DNA from: Promethearchaeota archaeon
GTDB lineage: Archaea; Asgardarchaeota; Lokiarchaeia; Sigynarchaeales; SOKP01
Assembly (NCBI GenBank): GCA_019894875.1
Contig: JAGXNR010000003.1
Coordinates: 1 to 64,000 of the forward strand
Reading direction: 5' to 3'
Length of the DNA stretch: 64,000 nt
Each line of letters starts with the position of its first letter. The first letter of the stretch is position 1. The translations under genes were made by a program, and so were the position numbers. This document shows positions 42,270-50,998 of this stretch, piece after piece. The notes beneath the pieces were generated by a model. It saw only the letters and a list, made by a program, of their open reading frames with translations, made no database searches and was not told the DNA's origin.

Positions 42270-44804
42270 TTACGTTGATATAATTTTATCTGGTTTGAAT
42301 TTCTTTAATATCTTATATCCTAATCGACTTGAAAAGCTTGTTGCAGATTTTATTTGAATCAGCGCGCTATTATATTCAAAACTAATTAATTCGACTTTAT
42401 CATAAGGAATAACAATGTTTTTTCCAAAAATATTTTTAACAGAGAGAGAATTAGAATGTTTCTGTTCTTCATTTTTAGATTTCTTAGGATCCTCTATTTT
42501 CACGTCTAGGTTTTGAATATAACCATGTTCCGCATTGTTTACAGGCTTTTTTAAGTATATACTTATAAATATATGATTAGTTTTTAACCAATTTATCACT
42601 TTTACTTCAGATTTTCTAAAATGTTGACTTTTACTTATCGACAGATAAACACTTCGGGGTCTAATAATTAATTCTTTAAGAGAATATTTTAATGGTTTCT
42701 TATCAGGATTTGTAATATCTGAAAACACCAATTCATAATCTTTTAAATTATTCGCTTTTGAAACATTTACGCACATTAACACTTTTAATTTGGCCTTATG
42801 CTTGAAGAAAATTACATTATCTTTAAGATTTAAAAGTATTGCTACTGAATTGGGTAGCTTCGTTTTTGGGATAGATTTACGAATTTCCTGGTTATTATTA
42901 TCCATAAAAATATAATTTCCATCGTTTTTCTTATCATTGAAAATAATATTTTTTAAAATTAAGGGAGAATTTTTTTCTAAGTAATATTTTTCATTCAAAT
43001 TAATTTGAACTCGGGTATATAGAGATGTGCTCAGATATTCTGTTTTATTGGTTTTTAAATTGGTTATAATGAATTGATCACTATCACTGATATCATCGAG
43101 GAATTGAATATCCACTATATTCCCAAATATCTTATCATCGTTTATTTTGTTAGTAAAAAGGAAATCTTTATTAAGCTCATACTTATATAATTCCTTTCTT
43201 CTTAGATCATTTAATAATGATGGGACATCGTTTATTTTAAAAAACTCTTTAAACTTTTCATTTGCTATATTTTTAAATGCTTGACGTGAATTTTCAAAAA
43301 GTTTTGCATACTTCTTTTGTTTAGATTTCTTTAAACAAATGAAAGATAATAAAGCCTCTTTACCTGGTTTTAATTCATTATTTAGAATTGCTGCTATTCG
43401 AATGTAACTTGGGGGATGAGAATTTAAGAAATTTCCTAATAGAGAAGCTTTTGATGGTTTTATCATGGAATTATTCAAGTAAGATGCAGTATTCATATAA
43501 TCTAAAAGCTGGTTATCTTTTGATATTTTTTCTTCACATAATAGCATCGTGTTTAATCCGATCTCTCTTCCCGAAGCATAAAAGCTTTCCAAATTATACA
43601 ATGCTTTAACAAGTTCATTTCCGTATCCTGATATCTTTGCTTTTAAATCTGCTTTACCTTCTAACATTCTAACAAATATAAAAAGTACCACGTATATAGA
43701 TAGATTTAGAAAAATAAAAAGAAACAATGGGAGTTGTGGATTCCCAAAAGTGTAATCATAAAAAGTGGCGGGAATTCCAAATAACATTCTTATAAAAAGA
43801 TCGCAAGTTGTAATTATTGTTAATATTAGCGTATGTTTTCCTTTTGTGTGAGCTAATTCATGAGCAACAATTCCCTTTAGTTCATCTTCAGGAATCTGAT
43901 TTAGATCTTCTGCAATAATTGCAATTCTTTTATCAAAGAAAGATCCATATGCCATTGCATTTAAAATGGGGTATTTTCCAAAACCGACTTTAACATTCCC
44001 TTTAATACCGATTTTATTCTTTACGTTGGTGATCAATTCTGTTAATCTTGGATTTTCTATTTTTTTTATCCCTAACATTTTGTCTAGAATGATACCTGAA
44101 ATAAAATAGATTAACCAATTTACCAAGATCAAGATAAAATATATATTTAAGAAAAAATCAAATAACGAAAAATTGTTAGATGTAAAGGGATTTGATGTTA
44201 CAAGATTAAATGGGGTAAATTGATCTATAAATACAACGGAGAGCCATGCAATAATATATAAAAATAAAGTTAAATATTCAGGGCTTAGAAATCTCCATAC
44301 AACTAAGTATTTTCTCCCAAATAATATAAATCCCATAATAAGAATAATCCAGAAAGAAAAAGCAAAACTAGTTTCAATAATACGGGGATTGTCTAGATAG
44401 AAGGAGAAAATCCCCGCAATAAAAATTACATTATAAGTCACCAATGAAATGATGAGAATTTTATTTAAAACGGGATAATCTTTTAGTTCAAAAATACCTA
44501 TCCATAAATATATAGAAAACGCACCCATTAGAGATGTTAAAAAATCCTTAGAAAAAAAGAGGATGAGAAAAAAGAAAAACATTATTGCTACAATATCACT
44601 CAGCTCGCTTCTTTTTCCGTTTCGAGCCCATTGATAAAACTCTTCAATTGTTAACAAGTAGAATATGAGTGTTAGTATGAAAGTCCAATCTTGGAGTAGT
44701 TGAAGCCAAGAAAGATGCATTATTAAAATCGCTAGGAGATAAAATAATAATGCTGAACAAGAGATATAGATAAAAAATAAGGAGTATCTTATAGGTGATT
44801 TCAT
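42270..44804 (-). CDS. Large membrane M48-family metalloprotease
   Basis: An 844-residue protein. Residues 1-250 hold about seven or eight TM helices. An M48 (HtpX/Ste24-like) domain follows, with zinc motif HELAH near 315 and downstream LEGKADLKA near 380 giving the third ligand. The final ~370 residues form a soluble, beta-rich domain of unknown type. HtpX proteins are about 290 residues, so this is a large extended form. It lies between GPT and UbiA genes with 14- and 20-bp spacers, suggesting membrane-protein quality control linked to lipid-carrier metabolism. Confidence 0.8.
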   Translation of the reverse strand: MKSPIRYSLFFIYISCSALLFYLLAILIMHLSWLQLLQDWTFILTLIFYLLTIEEFYQWARNGKRSELSDIVAIMFFFFLILFFSKDFLTSLMGAFSIYLWIGIFELKDYPVLNKILIISLVTYNVIFIAGIFSFYLDNPRIIETSFAFSFWIILIMGFILFGRKYLVVWRFLSPEYLTLFLYIIAWLSVVFIDQFTPFNLVTSNPFTSNNFSLFDFFLNIYFILILVNWLIYFISGIILDKMLGIKKIENPRLTELITNVKNKIGIKGNVKVGFGKYPILNAMAYGSFFDKRIAIIAEDLNQIPEDELKGIVAHELAHTKGKHTLILTIITTCDLFIRMLFGIPATFYDYTFGNPQLPLFLFIFLNLSIYVVLFIFVRMLEGKADLKAKISGYGNELVKALYNLESFYASGREIGLNTMLLCEEKISKDNQLLDYMNTASYLNNSMIKPSKASLLGNFLNSHPPSYIRIAAILNNELKPGKEALLSFICLKKSKQKKYAKLFENSRQAFKNIANEKFKEFFKINDVPSLLNDLRRKELYKYELNKDFLFTNKINDDKIFGNIVDIQFLDDISDSDQFIITNLKTNKTEYLSTSLYTRVQINLNEKYYLEKNSPLILKNIIFNDKKNDGNYIFMDNNNQEIRKSIPKTKLPNSVAILLNLKDNVIFFKHKAKLKVLMCVNVSKANNLKDYELVFSDITNPDKKPLKYSLKELIIRPRSVYLSISKSQHFRKSEVKVINWLKTNHIFISIYLKKPVNNAEHGYIQNLDVKIEDPKKSKNEEQKHSNSLSVKNIFGKNIVIPYDKVELISFEYNSALIQIKSATSFSSRLGYKILKKFKPDKIIST

Positions 44805-44818
44805 TGTTATTAGATCCT

Positions 44819-46192
44819 TTAACTTTTCTTCAATTCTAATTCTTTCATTTTATTAATTTGAGACCAGAAATATTTAATTGTGATATAATACCATCCGATA
44901 AGACCAGAAACACCAAGAATTAAAATAATTATTAAATTCACAGGAATTATAATTACACCCAAGTTAATTTCGGCAAAAGGAAAGGGGAAAATTACAAATT
45001 CAACTAGTAAAAAGAAGGTTATTCCTGCTATCAGAAGAATTATCATCAAAACTATTATTCCACGCACTCTAGGAAAATACTTTAGGAAAAAGGCGACAGG
45101 GATCATTAGAAAAATAAATACTATAAAAAATATACTAATATTTATAGTTCCTGCAGTAAATTGCGTAAAAAGTATTGATAGAATTGCAAAGATTCCACAT
45201 ATTGTTGATATTACAAAAAAATTCTTAAGCAATTCTGGTTCTGTCAATGGTCCTCTTGCTAATATTAATCTGGGTAGAGTTAAAGCGGCTCCTTTTTGAT
45301 CTGAAGCTTTAATTCGATCATCCTCTAGTAATATTATATCATCTTTACCTTCCCTTATTTTATCGCTTTCAAGAAATCCACGTACAGAATAGATAACATA
45401 AAAGCTGTTAAAGATATGAATAAAAAGTGCACAAAATGCTGCTACTTCAAGCGAACCAAACAACATTATACATGCAATCATAGCACCCATACTTAGGGTT
45501 CCAGTATCACCCGGGAAAGTTTTAGCGGGATATCTATTATATAGGAAAAAGGGGATTAACACAGCGATAACTGGAATAGAAAATATTACACCTTGAGCGG
45601 AGTTCCATATAATTGCACAGATAAAAAGGAAACAAACCGCAATCAGAGTAGTTCCAGACCCTTCACCATTATAACCCTCTAACATGTTTACTGTATTTGC
45701 AAAAATAGCAATAAGTAATGGAATTAAAAATGGATAGATAAAATTCAATCTAGTTTTGTCAAGAATAGGAAATGTCGGTGAAGAAATATTGATAAAGCCA
45801 AAAAAATTTGCTATAAAAATCGCTGTTCCTGAAAATATTGATAAGATGATTTTATAACGGGATTTGAATTTGATACGATCATCAATAAATCCTATTATTG
45901 CTGCTAGTAGTACAGTTATAAGAAAAATAAGAATATCTTCAATAAAAACAGGAAAAAATAATATTAAAAATAAAGAAGAAACTACGAAACCAATAACAAA
46001 ACTAACACCACCAGATTCAGCAATTTCAGGCCTAGAGTTTTTATGAATATCATATCCTACAAACTTCCTCTTTTTCATAAACTTGATTACAAAAGGTAGG
46101 ATAAGATATGTCGTTCCAAAGCCTATTAAAAAGATGAGTAATAAATAAATTATTTCAATAAAACTCCAATTTAAATCTGATAATGGAATCAT
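44819..46192 (-). CDS. Polyprenyl-P GlcNAc-1-phosphate transferase (Alg7/MraY family)
   Basis: A 457-residue membrane enzyme of glycosyltransferase family 4. Motifs in order: GYDIHKNSRPEIAESGG near 42-58, FIDDRIKFKSRYK near 102-114 (Asp pair), NMLEGYNGEGSGTT near 168-181 and FPGDTGTLSMGA near 229-240. The GYNG motif resembles eukaryotic/archaeal GPT (Alg7) rather than MraY. It loads GlcNAc-1-P or similar onto dolichyl phosphate, the first step of N-glycan assembly. First gene of the three-gene operon. Confidence 0.85.
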   Translation of the reverse strand: MIPLSDLNWSFIEIIYLLLIFLIGFGTTYLILPFVIKFMKKRKFVGYDIHKNSRPEIAESGGVSFVIGFVVSSLFLILFFPVFIEDILIFLITVLLAAIIGFIDDRIKFKSRYKIILSIFSGTAIFIANFFGFINISSPTFPILDKTRLNFIYPFLIPLLIAIFANTVNMLEGYNGEGSGTTLIAVCFLFICAIIWNSAQGVIFSIPVIAVLIPFFLYNRYPAKTFPGDTGTLSMGAMIACIMLFGSLEVAAFCALFIHIFNSFYVIYSVRGFLESDKIREGKDDIILLEDDRIKASDQKGAALTLPRLILARGPLTEPELLKNFFVISTICGIFAILSILFTQFTAGTINISIFFIVFIFLMIPVAFFLKYFPRVRGIIVLMIILLIAGITFFLLVEFVIFPFPFAEINLGVIIIPVNLIIILILGVSGLIGWYYITIKYFWSQINKMKELELKKS

Positions 46193-46382
46193 AATTCGAG
46201 AAGTTCGTAATATCTAATTATTTAATTAGCTTTAATTTGACATTTAAAGATGAAAAAAGAAATATTTGATTTATTAAATTCTTTTATTTTTACTGTTTAG
46301 AATTTTTACATCACATAGTATACTTTTAATACTTCAAACTTATTAAAAAAATTATAACTGATTTTAAGTATAATGGGATAAA

Positions 46383-46485
46383 TAGCCCGGCACGGATTCG
46401 AACCGTGGTCACGGGGTTCAAGGCCCCAGATGCTTGGCCATTGGGCTCGATATATTATAGATATATCAACCTACACCACCGGGCT
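46383..46485 (-). tRNA. tRNA-Gln (anticodon TTG) with 30-nt D-loop insertion
   Basis: Acceptor stem AGCCCGG/CCGGGCT is perfect (7 bp). TG, then D-stem GTGT/GCAT, anticodon stem TGGGG/CCCCG with loop CCTTGAA, T-stem CACGG/CCGTG with loop TTCGAAT, discriminator A. The anticodon TTG and the flanking TGGTGTA...TGG sequence identify tRNA-Gln. Two oddities: an extra 30 nt (46441-46470) interrupts the D-loop between AG and TGG and forms a 7-bp hairpin (GATATAT/ATATATC, 5-nt loop). Position 33 is C instead of the near-universal U. Starts 10 bp after the Trm112 gene on the same strand. Confidence 0.85.
46441..46470 (-). other. Hairpin insertion (probable intron) in tRNA-Gln D-loop
   Basis: 30 nt with the inverted repeat GATATAT-CTATA-ATATATC, extendable by GGTT/AGCC with one bulged G. 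Removing it restores a normal 9-nt D-loop (AGTGGCCAA). I could not build a clean bulge-helix-bulge motif around it, so splicing is likely but unproven. Confidence 0.6.
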
Positions 46486-46494
46486 AAAAAAACA

Positions 46495-47118
46495 TTAAAT
46501 ATTAAAAGGTTTAAGATCTTGATTTAAAAATTCTTGATTTAATAAATTTCTATTGTTTTGAAGGAATTCAATTTCTTTTTCCTCATTTCTAAATTCATCA
46601 GGGAGCATTTGTGGTATAGTGTCTATTATTGGATACCAACGATTACACTTTTGGCAGAATAGCAAACCTGTTTCTATTTCAGTTTCAGTTTTGATTTTGT
46701 TTAAAAAATATAATTCAGGCATTATATTATTAAGTTGGTTGGGATTAAGATTTTTAACAAACTCTTGGATCTTAGGTTTTAGCTGTGACTGAATTATTGA
46801 AAAACATTTACTGCTAAATTTATTATCTGTTCTATCAGAAAAATTATCTAATTCATCTATACTCAAAAGAATCAGAGAAAGGTAATTTTTAAGGTTAGTT
46901 TTTTCAATAATTATAGTATCTTTTATTAGTAGGTTACCATTTTCTTCACTAATTTCAATGAGATCCTCTTGTTTAATAAACTCTAAGTTTCTATTTTCTA
47001 AAACCTTGATAAAATTAGTAAAATCAATATTTTTTGTTTCAAAAGAAAATATATATAATTTTAAAGGGAAATTCTTATCAATTGGGCATGCTAAAATATC
47101 AAAAAGCCAAGGTTTCAT
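46495..47118 (-). CDS. Trm112-like methyltransferase activator with large insertion
   Basis: A 207-residue Trm112-family protein. N-terminus MKPWLFDILACPIDKNFPL is the first half of the zinc-ribbon; the second half is GLLFCQKCNRWYPIIDTIP near 154-172. Between them (about 25-150) is a helical insertion, as in eukaryotic Trm112 but larger, whereas many archaeal homologues are about 60 residues. Trm112 activates several tRNA, rRNA and release-factor methyltransferases. Lies between the ribophorin-like gene (26 bp) and tRNA-Gln (10 bp). Confidence 0.8.
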   Translation of the reverse strand: MKPWLFDILACPIDKNFPLKLYIFSFETKNIDFTNFIKVLENRNLEFIKQEDLIEISEENGNLLIKDTIIIEKTNLKNYLSLILLSIDELDNFSDRTDNKFSSKCFSIIQSQLKPKIQEFVKNLNPNQLNNIMPELYFLNKIKTETEIETGLLFCQKCNRWYPIIDTIPQMLPDEFRNEEKEIEFLQNNRNLLNQEFLNQDLKPFNI

Positions 47119-47144
47119 AAATTTACACTCTTCACGCGATTCTA

Positions 47145-49004
47145 TTAAAGGAGGTAGCTTCTTAATTGTTGCAAAAATTTATCAATGGTTCTATCAATTT
47201 TTTTCCTTCTTTTCTTGAAATCATCTGATAATTTCATATATGCCGCTCTGGAAGGGAGTCTCCCCCTTTTATATCTAGATTCTAAAAGATTCAAACTATC
47301 TTTAATACTAATTCTTTCTGCTTCTAGAACATCTAACCTTCTAATAATATTCTCAAATACTTCACCAGATTCATTTAATAATTTCTTAAAAGGGGTTATT
47401 TCTTGTTGAATTTCATCAACTTTAGTTGTATTTTTATTTAGAATATTTTTATAATTTTTCTTAGCTAACCTTTTTCTCTTTGCGTCTTCTTCAGCTTGTC
47501 TCATTTCTAGTATTAACGCATTTCGTTCTTCATATAAAGAACAAAACTCTCTGATTTCATTCACAGGGATAAATTCCCTCGTGAGCATAGGACTAGTTTC
47601 ATTTTTCTTTCTTGTTTTGATTAAGAGTACATATATTGACGTAATTACGGCAATCACCAAGATAATAAGAATAGGTCTTAATAGCAAATCAAAAAAATCA
47701 ATAGTAAAAGTGAATTGTATTATTTTACTCTGAAGGGGACATACATATTCGGAAGTATAGACCAACGTTATTCTCCCATGAGCCTTATTAATTGCCTCAG
47801 GAGATTCTGAAATATAATCTAGACTAAGGCAACCATCAATAATAACTGTAACGGACAGTTGTTTACCTAAATACTCATAAGATGTTGATAATAAATCGAT
47901 ATTAATAGATTCTTGTAACCAATTTATCGAGAAGTAATTTTCAAAAGGTAAATAATATCTCACACTGAACTGAAACGATGAATTTGGTATCAATCTCACC
48001 CGATTTGTTATGAGGTTGATTCTTACCTTCTTAGTTACTCCTTCATCACCAATTGTGAGTCCTAATATCTCTCCAAGATCATCCGATATATAAATCTCTT
48101 TAGCAAATCGAGGTAAATTTAAGTAAATATTACTAATTCCGACAATACCTGTGTTTCTGATATTGAGTTCTTCTGTAACTCGAATAATTCCCCAAGGAGA
48201 AATATATATCTCACGTTTAATTTCTTCAAATTCCATTTGTACAAATTCATTTTGAAAATATGATATTGTGATAGTTTTAAACTCATTCAGATTTTCTAGA
48301 AATGGTGTTATGTAAGAACCCGTAACTGAATCTTTAATGTACGCAAAATCAAATTTAACAAAGAATAGTTCCGACTGTGCAAAGCCCCAATCTCCTTGTA
48401 TATTTCCAGCACCTTCATCTACATGAAATGCTGCAACCATCTTTCTTTCTGCTTTATATGGTAAAGTTGGAAAAACAGATCCTCGAAAATTTATAAAATG
48501 TTGCACTTCAAATTCAGGGGAATAATCTATATGATACCATAAAAGATCAGTAAAATGTTGTGAAAATTTAATTGTTTTCGTTTGCTGAGGTAGGAGTGGG
48601 GAATCAAAATACACAACAATCACTTCATATTCACCCATTATCATGTAAGAACGCTCAGAAAGTAATGTATTATCATCAACTCCTTTTGCATCAAAGTAAA
48701 TTAAAAGTTCTGATTCATTTAATGGAATTGTAATAAAGATTGAATTAATGGGATTCTCATTTAAATTTTTAAAAGATATAATATCTTCAAAGTTTACTGT
48801 GCCAAATCCAGTTATATTTGCAGTCCTTACGATATCAGTGATAATAATATTTTCTATTCCTTCCATACTAGCCGAATAACTTGGATTCTGTGTATCTCGA
48901 TCTTTAGTGTATTTAAAACGTGAAAAATTTGGGAGGAAGGAGATAGTAATTAAGAATATTAGTAAAATTAGAAAAATTGACGAGCTTCTTACTTTTTTCA
49001 ACAT
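47145..49004 (-). CDS. Ribophorin I (OST1)-like protein
   Basis: A 619-residue type I membrane protein. A signal/TM segment (about 8-27) is followed by a ~420-residue extracytoplasmic domain, a TM helix near 455-477 and a ~140-residue cytosolic coiled coil. Similarity to human ribophorin I is visible by eye: IYISPWGIIRVTEELNIRNTG versus VSHWGNIAVEENVDLKHTG, VRYYLPFENY versus VGYNLPSYEY, and a C-terminal KKIDRTIDKF versus TKIDHILDAL; topology also matches. Ribophorin I is a non-catalytic subunit of the oligosaccharyltransferase that presents substrates for N-glycosylation. Such homologues are reported for Asgard archaea. Start ATG at 49004. Confidence 0.8.
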   Translation of the reverse strand: MLKKVRSSSIFLILLIFLITISFLPNFSRFKYTKDRDTQNPSYSASMEGIENIIITDIVRTANITGFGTVNFEDIISFKNLNENPINSIFITIPLNESELLIYFDAKGVDDNTLLSERSYMIMGEYEVIVVYFDSPLLPQQTKTIKFSQHFTDLLWYHIDYSPEFEVQHFINFRGSVFPTLPYKAERKMVAAFHVDEGAGNIQGDWGFAQSELFFVKFDFAYIKDSVTGSYITPFLENLNEFKTITISYFQNEFVQMEFEEIKREIYISPWGIIRVTEELNIRNTGIVGISNIYLNLPRFAKEIYISDDLGEILGLTIGDEGVTKKVRINLITNRVRLIPNSSFQFSVRYYLPFENYFSINWLQESINIDLLSTSYEYLGKQLSVTVIIDGCLSLDYISESPEAINKAHGRITLVYTSEYVCPLQSKIIQFTFTIDFFDLLLRPILIILVIAVITSIYVLLIKTRKKNETSPMLTREFIPVNEIREFCSLYEERNALILEMRQAEEDAKRKRLAKKNYKNILNKNTTKVDEIQQEITPFKKLLNESGEVFENIIRRLDVLEAERISIKDSLNLLESRYKRGRLPSRAAYMKLSDDFKKRRKKIDRTIDKFLQQLRSYLL

Positions 49005-49150
49005 AATATTATAACATCTTCGTAAAATTATCTACAAAAAATGAATACCAATTATAAAAATTTATTATAATAATTTTTAAAATTTTTTGTGAAATTTTAT
49101 ATTTTTTTAGGTATTTATACAGATTATATTTCAAGAGAGATTTTTTTATT

Positions 49151-49372
49151 ATGTCAACTAGCCGTTCACAGTCTAGACGCAAGAAAAGAAGAAGTGGAAG
49201 TGCTCCAATGCCTTTGGGAGGAGCAGGATTAATGAGGTTCTTTGAAGATAGTTCAATTGGTATTAAAGTTGGACCGATAAGTACGATTATTTTATCAGTA
49301 GCTTTGATATTGTTAGTGATCTTAGCACATGTACATGTTTTCGACTGGCTTTTTACACCAGGTGGAGGATAA
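49151..49372 (+). CDS. Sec61beta/SecG protein-translocase subunit
   Basis: A 73-residue protein. The conserved block SAPMPLGGAGLMRFFED near 18-34 precedes a single TM helix near 45-66 with short C-tail, exactly the archaeal/eukaryotic Sec61beta layout. It associates with SecY/SecE. Divergent from the ribophorin-like gene (146 bp between starts). Confidence 0.93.
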   Translation: MSTSRSQSRRKKRRSGSAPMPLGGAGLMRFFEDSSIGIKVGPISTIILSVALILLVILAHVHVFDWLFTPGGG

Positions 49373-49418
49373 TCATTTCTTTTAATTTAATTATAATTTA
49401 AATTCTTGTTCATCTTAA

Positions 49419-49745
49419 ATGAAAATATCTGAATTTCAGAAACTAATAAAAAACCTTTATATTGAACAGGATCAAAAAAGAGGCGTGATTAAAACATTCA
49501 CTTGGTTAATAGAAGAAATTGGGGAATTAGCACATATTTTAAAGAATCAAGAAATTAATCAACATAAAACGTCGGAAGAAATAGCAGATATCATTGCTTG
49601 GACAACCTCTTTAGCAAATTTATTAAACATTGACCTTGAAGATGCTTTATTTAAGAAGTATCCGAATATGTGTATAAAATGTGAATCCAATCCATGCATT
49701 TGTGGGGAATTAAATTTGAATGTTAAAGGGAACGATGTTTTATAA
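49419..49745 (+). CDS. MazG-like nucleotide pyrophosphohydrolase
   Basis: A 108-residue all-helical MazG-family protein. Metal-binding EEIGELAH near 31-38 and EEIADIIAW near 54-62 (E-x2-D type) are intact. A short cysteine-rich C-terminus, CIKCESNPCIC near 87-97, may bind metal. It removes pyrophosphate from (d)NTPs or non-canonical nucleotides. Follows Sec61beta by 46 bp. Confidence 0.85.
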   Translation: MKISEFQKLIKNLYIEQDQKRGVIKTFTWLIEEIGELAHILKNQEINQHKTSEEIADIIAWTTSLANLLNIDLEDALFKKYPNMCIKCESNPCICGELNLNVKGNDVL

Positions 49746-49837
49746 TTATAGAAAATCCTATAAACTGTAAAAATTTCTAAATTATAACCTAATTTTCATA
49801 AAAACACAATGATCCTTTTTAGTTTTTTAAGTGAATT

Positions 49838-50941
49838 ATGAGTTTAATAAACAAGAAAATTTGGATAGATATAGAGCAACCGAAAACTGCTATAATGTTT
49901 CATTCCCTAATAAAGAGATTTGAAAATGAAGAATCAAACCTATTGATAACAGCTAGAGATTATGATGCAACCTATCAAATTTTAGATGATAAAAATATTA
50001 TTTACAAGAAAATCGGGAAACATGGCGGTGAAAAAATAGAAGATAAGTTAGAGACCTATATTAATCGCTTGAAGGATCTTTTCCCAATTGTGAAGAAATT
50101 TTCACCAGAATATTTTATTACCTTTTTATCGCTAGAAGGTGCTCGAATCGCTTATGGGTTACAAATTCCTTCAATTGGGATTAATGATGAACCTCGGAAT
50201 GAACCCGTGTGTAAATTGCTTCATCCATTTTTAGATAATATTATTACTCCCGAATGTATTCCTATAGAGTTGTATACACGACTCCATGCTGATCGTGAAA
50301 AAATAATTAGATATAACGGTCTAGATGAAATTGCCTGGCTCTCTGAATACACCTCCGATCCTGCTATTCTTGATAAATTTAACTTAACTAAAGGAAATTA
50401 TCTTTTAATAAGAAGTGAGCCTACTCATGCTAGTTATTTTATTGATAAGCTGAAACCCGATGAAACTATGATAAGTGAATTCCTTCCAGGTATTTATAAA
50501 GAATTTCCAAATCACACTTATCTCCTCTTGGTTCGATCGGATAAACAAGAACAATTTCTTCTAAAAAAATTAAGAGAATTAAGAAAAGAAAAAAATATCT
50601 TAGTAACTCAATATCTACCGAATATTGTTGATTTATGTTTTTATAGTGCTTTAGTTATTAGTGGTGGAGGAACGATAGTAAGAGAATCAAGTCTAATGAG
50701 TGTTCCTAGCATCGAATTCTTCCCAGGTGATTCAGCACCTCAGGAGGTATTTTTAAAAAATAATGGATTTCCACTAGAGCATATTAGAGAAAATGAAAAA
50801 ATAATTGAAAGAGCATCCAAAATTCTTAATAACGGTCTTACTTCAGGAAGATTCCAAGTTGAAACATTCAAAGAAAGAATAAGTAAATTTGAAAATCCAA
50901 TAGAAATTTGCTTTGATGTTGTTAAAAAAAAATTAATTTAA
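49838..50941 (+). CDS. DUF354 family, glycosyltransferase-like protein
   Basis: A 367-residue protein with a GT-B-like fold. Start IWIDIEQPKTAIMFHSLIKR, TARDYDATYQIL near 39-50, KIGKHGGEKIEDK near 60-72, and C-terminal ISGGGTIVRESSLMSVPSIEFFPG near 275-298 (the sugar-nucleotide-like binding loop). The family is related to UDP-GlcNAc epimerase/MurG-like enzymes but its reaction is unproven. Neighbouring GT4 gene is convergent. Confidence 0.8.
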   Translation: MSLINKKIWIDIEQPKTAIMFHSLIKRFENEESNLLITARDYDATYQILDDKNIIYKKIGKHGGEKIEDKLETYINRLKDLFPIVKKFSPEYFITFLSLEGARIAYGLQIPSIGINDEPRNEPVCKLLHPFLDNIITPECIPIELYTRLHADREKIIRYNGLDEIAWLSEYTSDPAILDKFNLTKGNYLLIRSEPTHASYFIDKLKPDETMISEFLPGIYKEFPNHTYLLLVRSDKQEQFLLKKLRELRKEKNILVTQYLPNIVDLCFYSALVISGGGTIVRESSLMSVPSIEFFPGDSAPQEVFLKNNGFPLEHIRENEKIIERASKILNNGLTSGRFQVETFKERISKFENPIEICFDVVKKKLI

Positions 50942-50998
50942 TTAAGACGATACTTTTGCTGTAGTACAAGTGAAAAAATCTCTGAATAAAAAGAAATA

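Noticed and set aside
46383..46485. Type II (Leu/Ser) tRNA with long variable arm
   Set aside because: Tried to place the anticodon in the AT-rich hairpin and use the GGGG/CCCC stem as variable arm; the flanking sequences match tRNA-Gln much better and the alternative anticodon loop also lacks U33.
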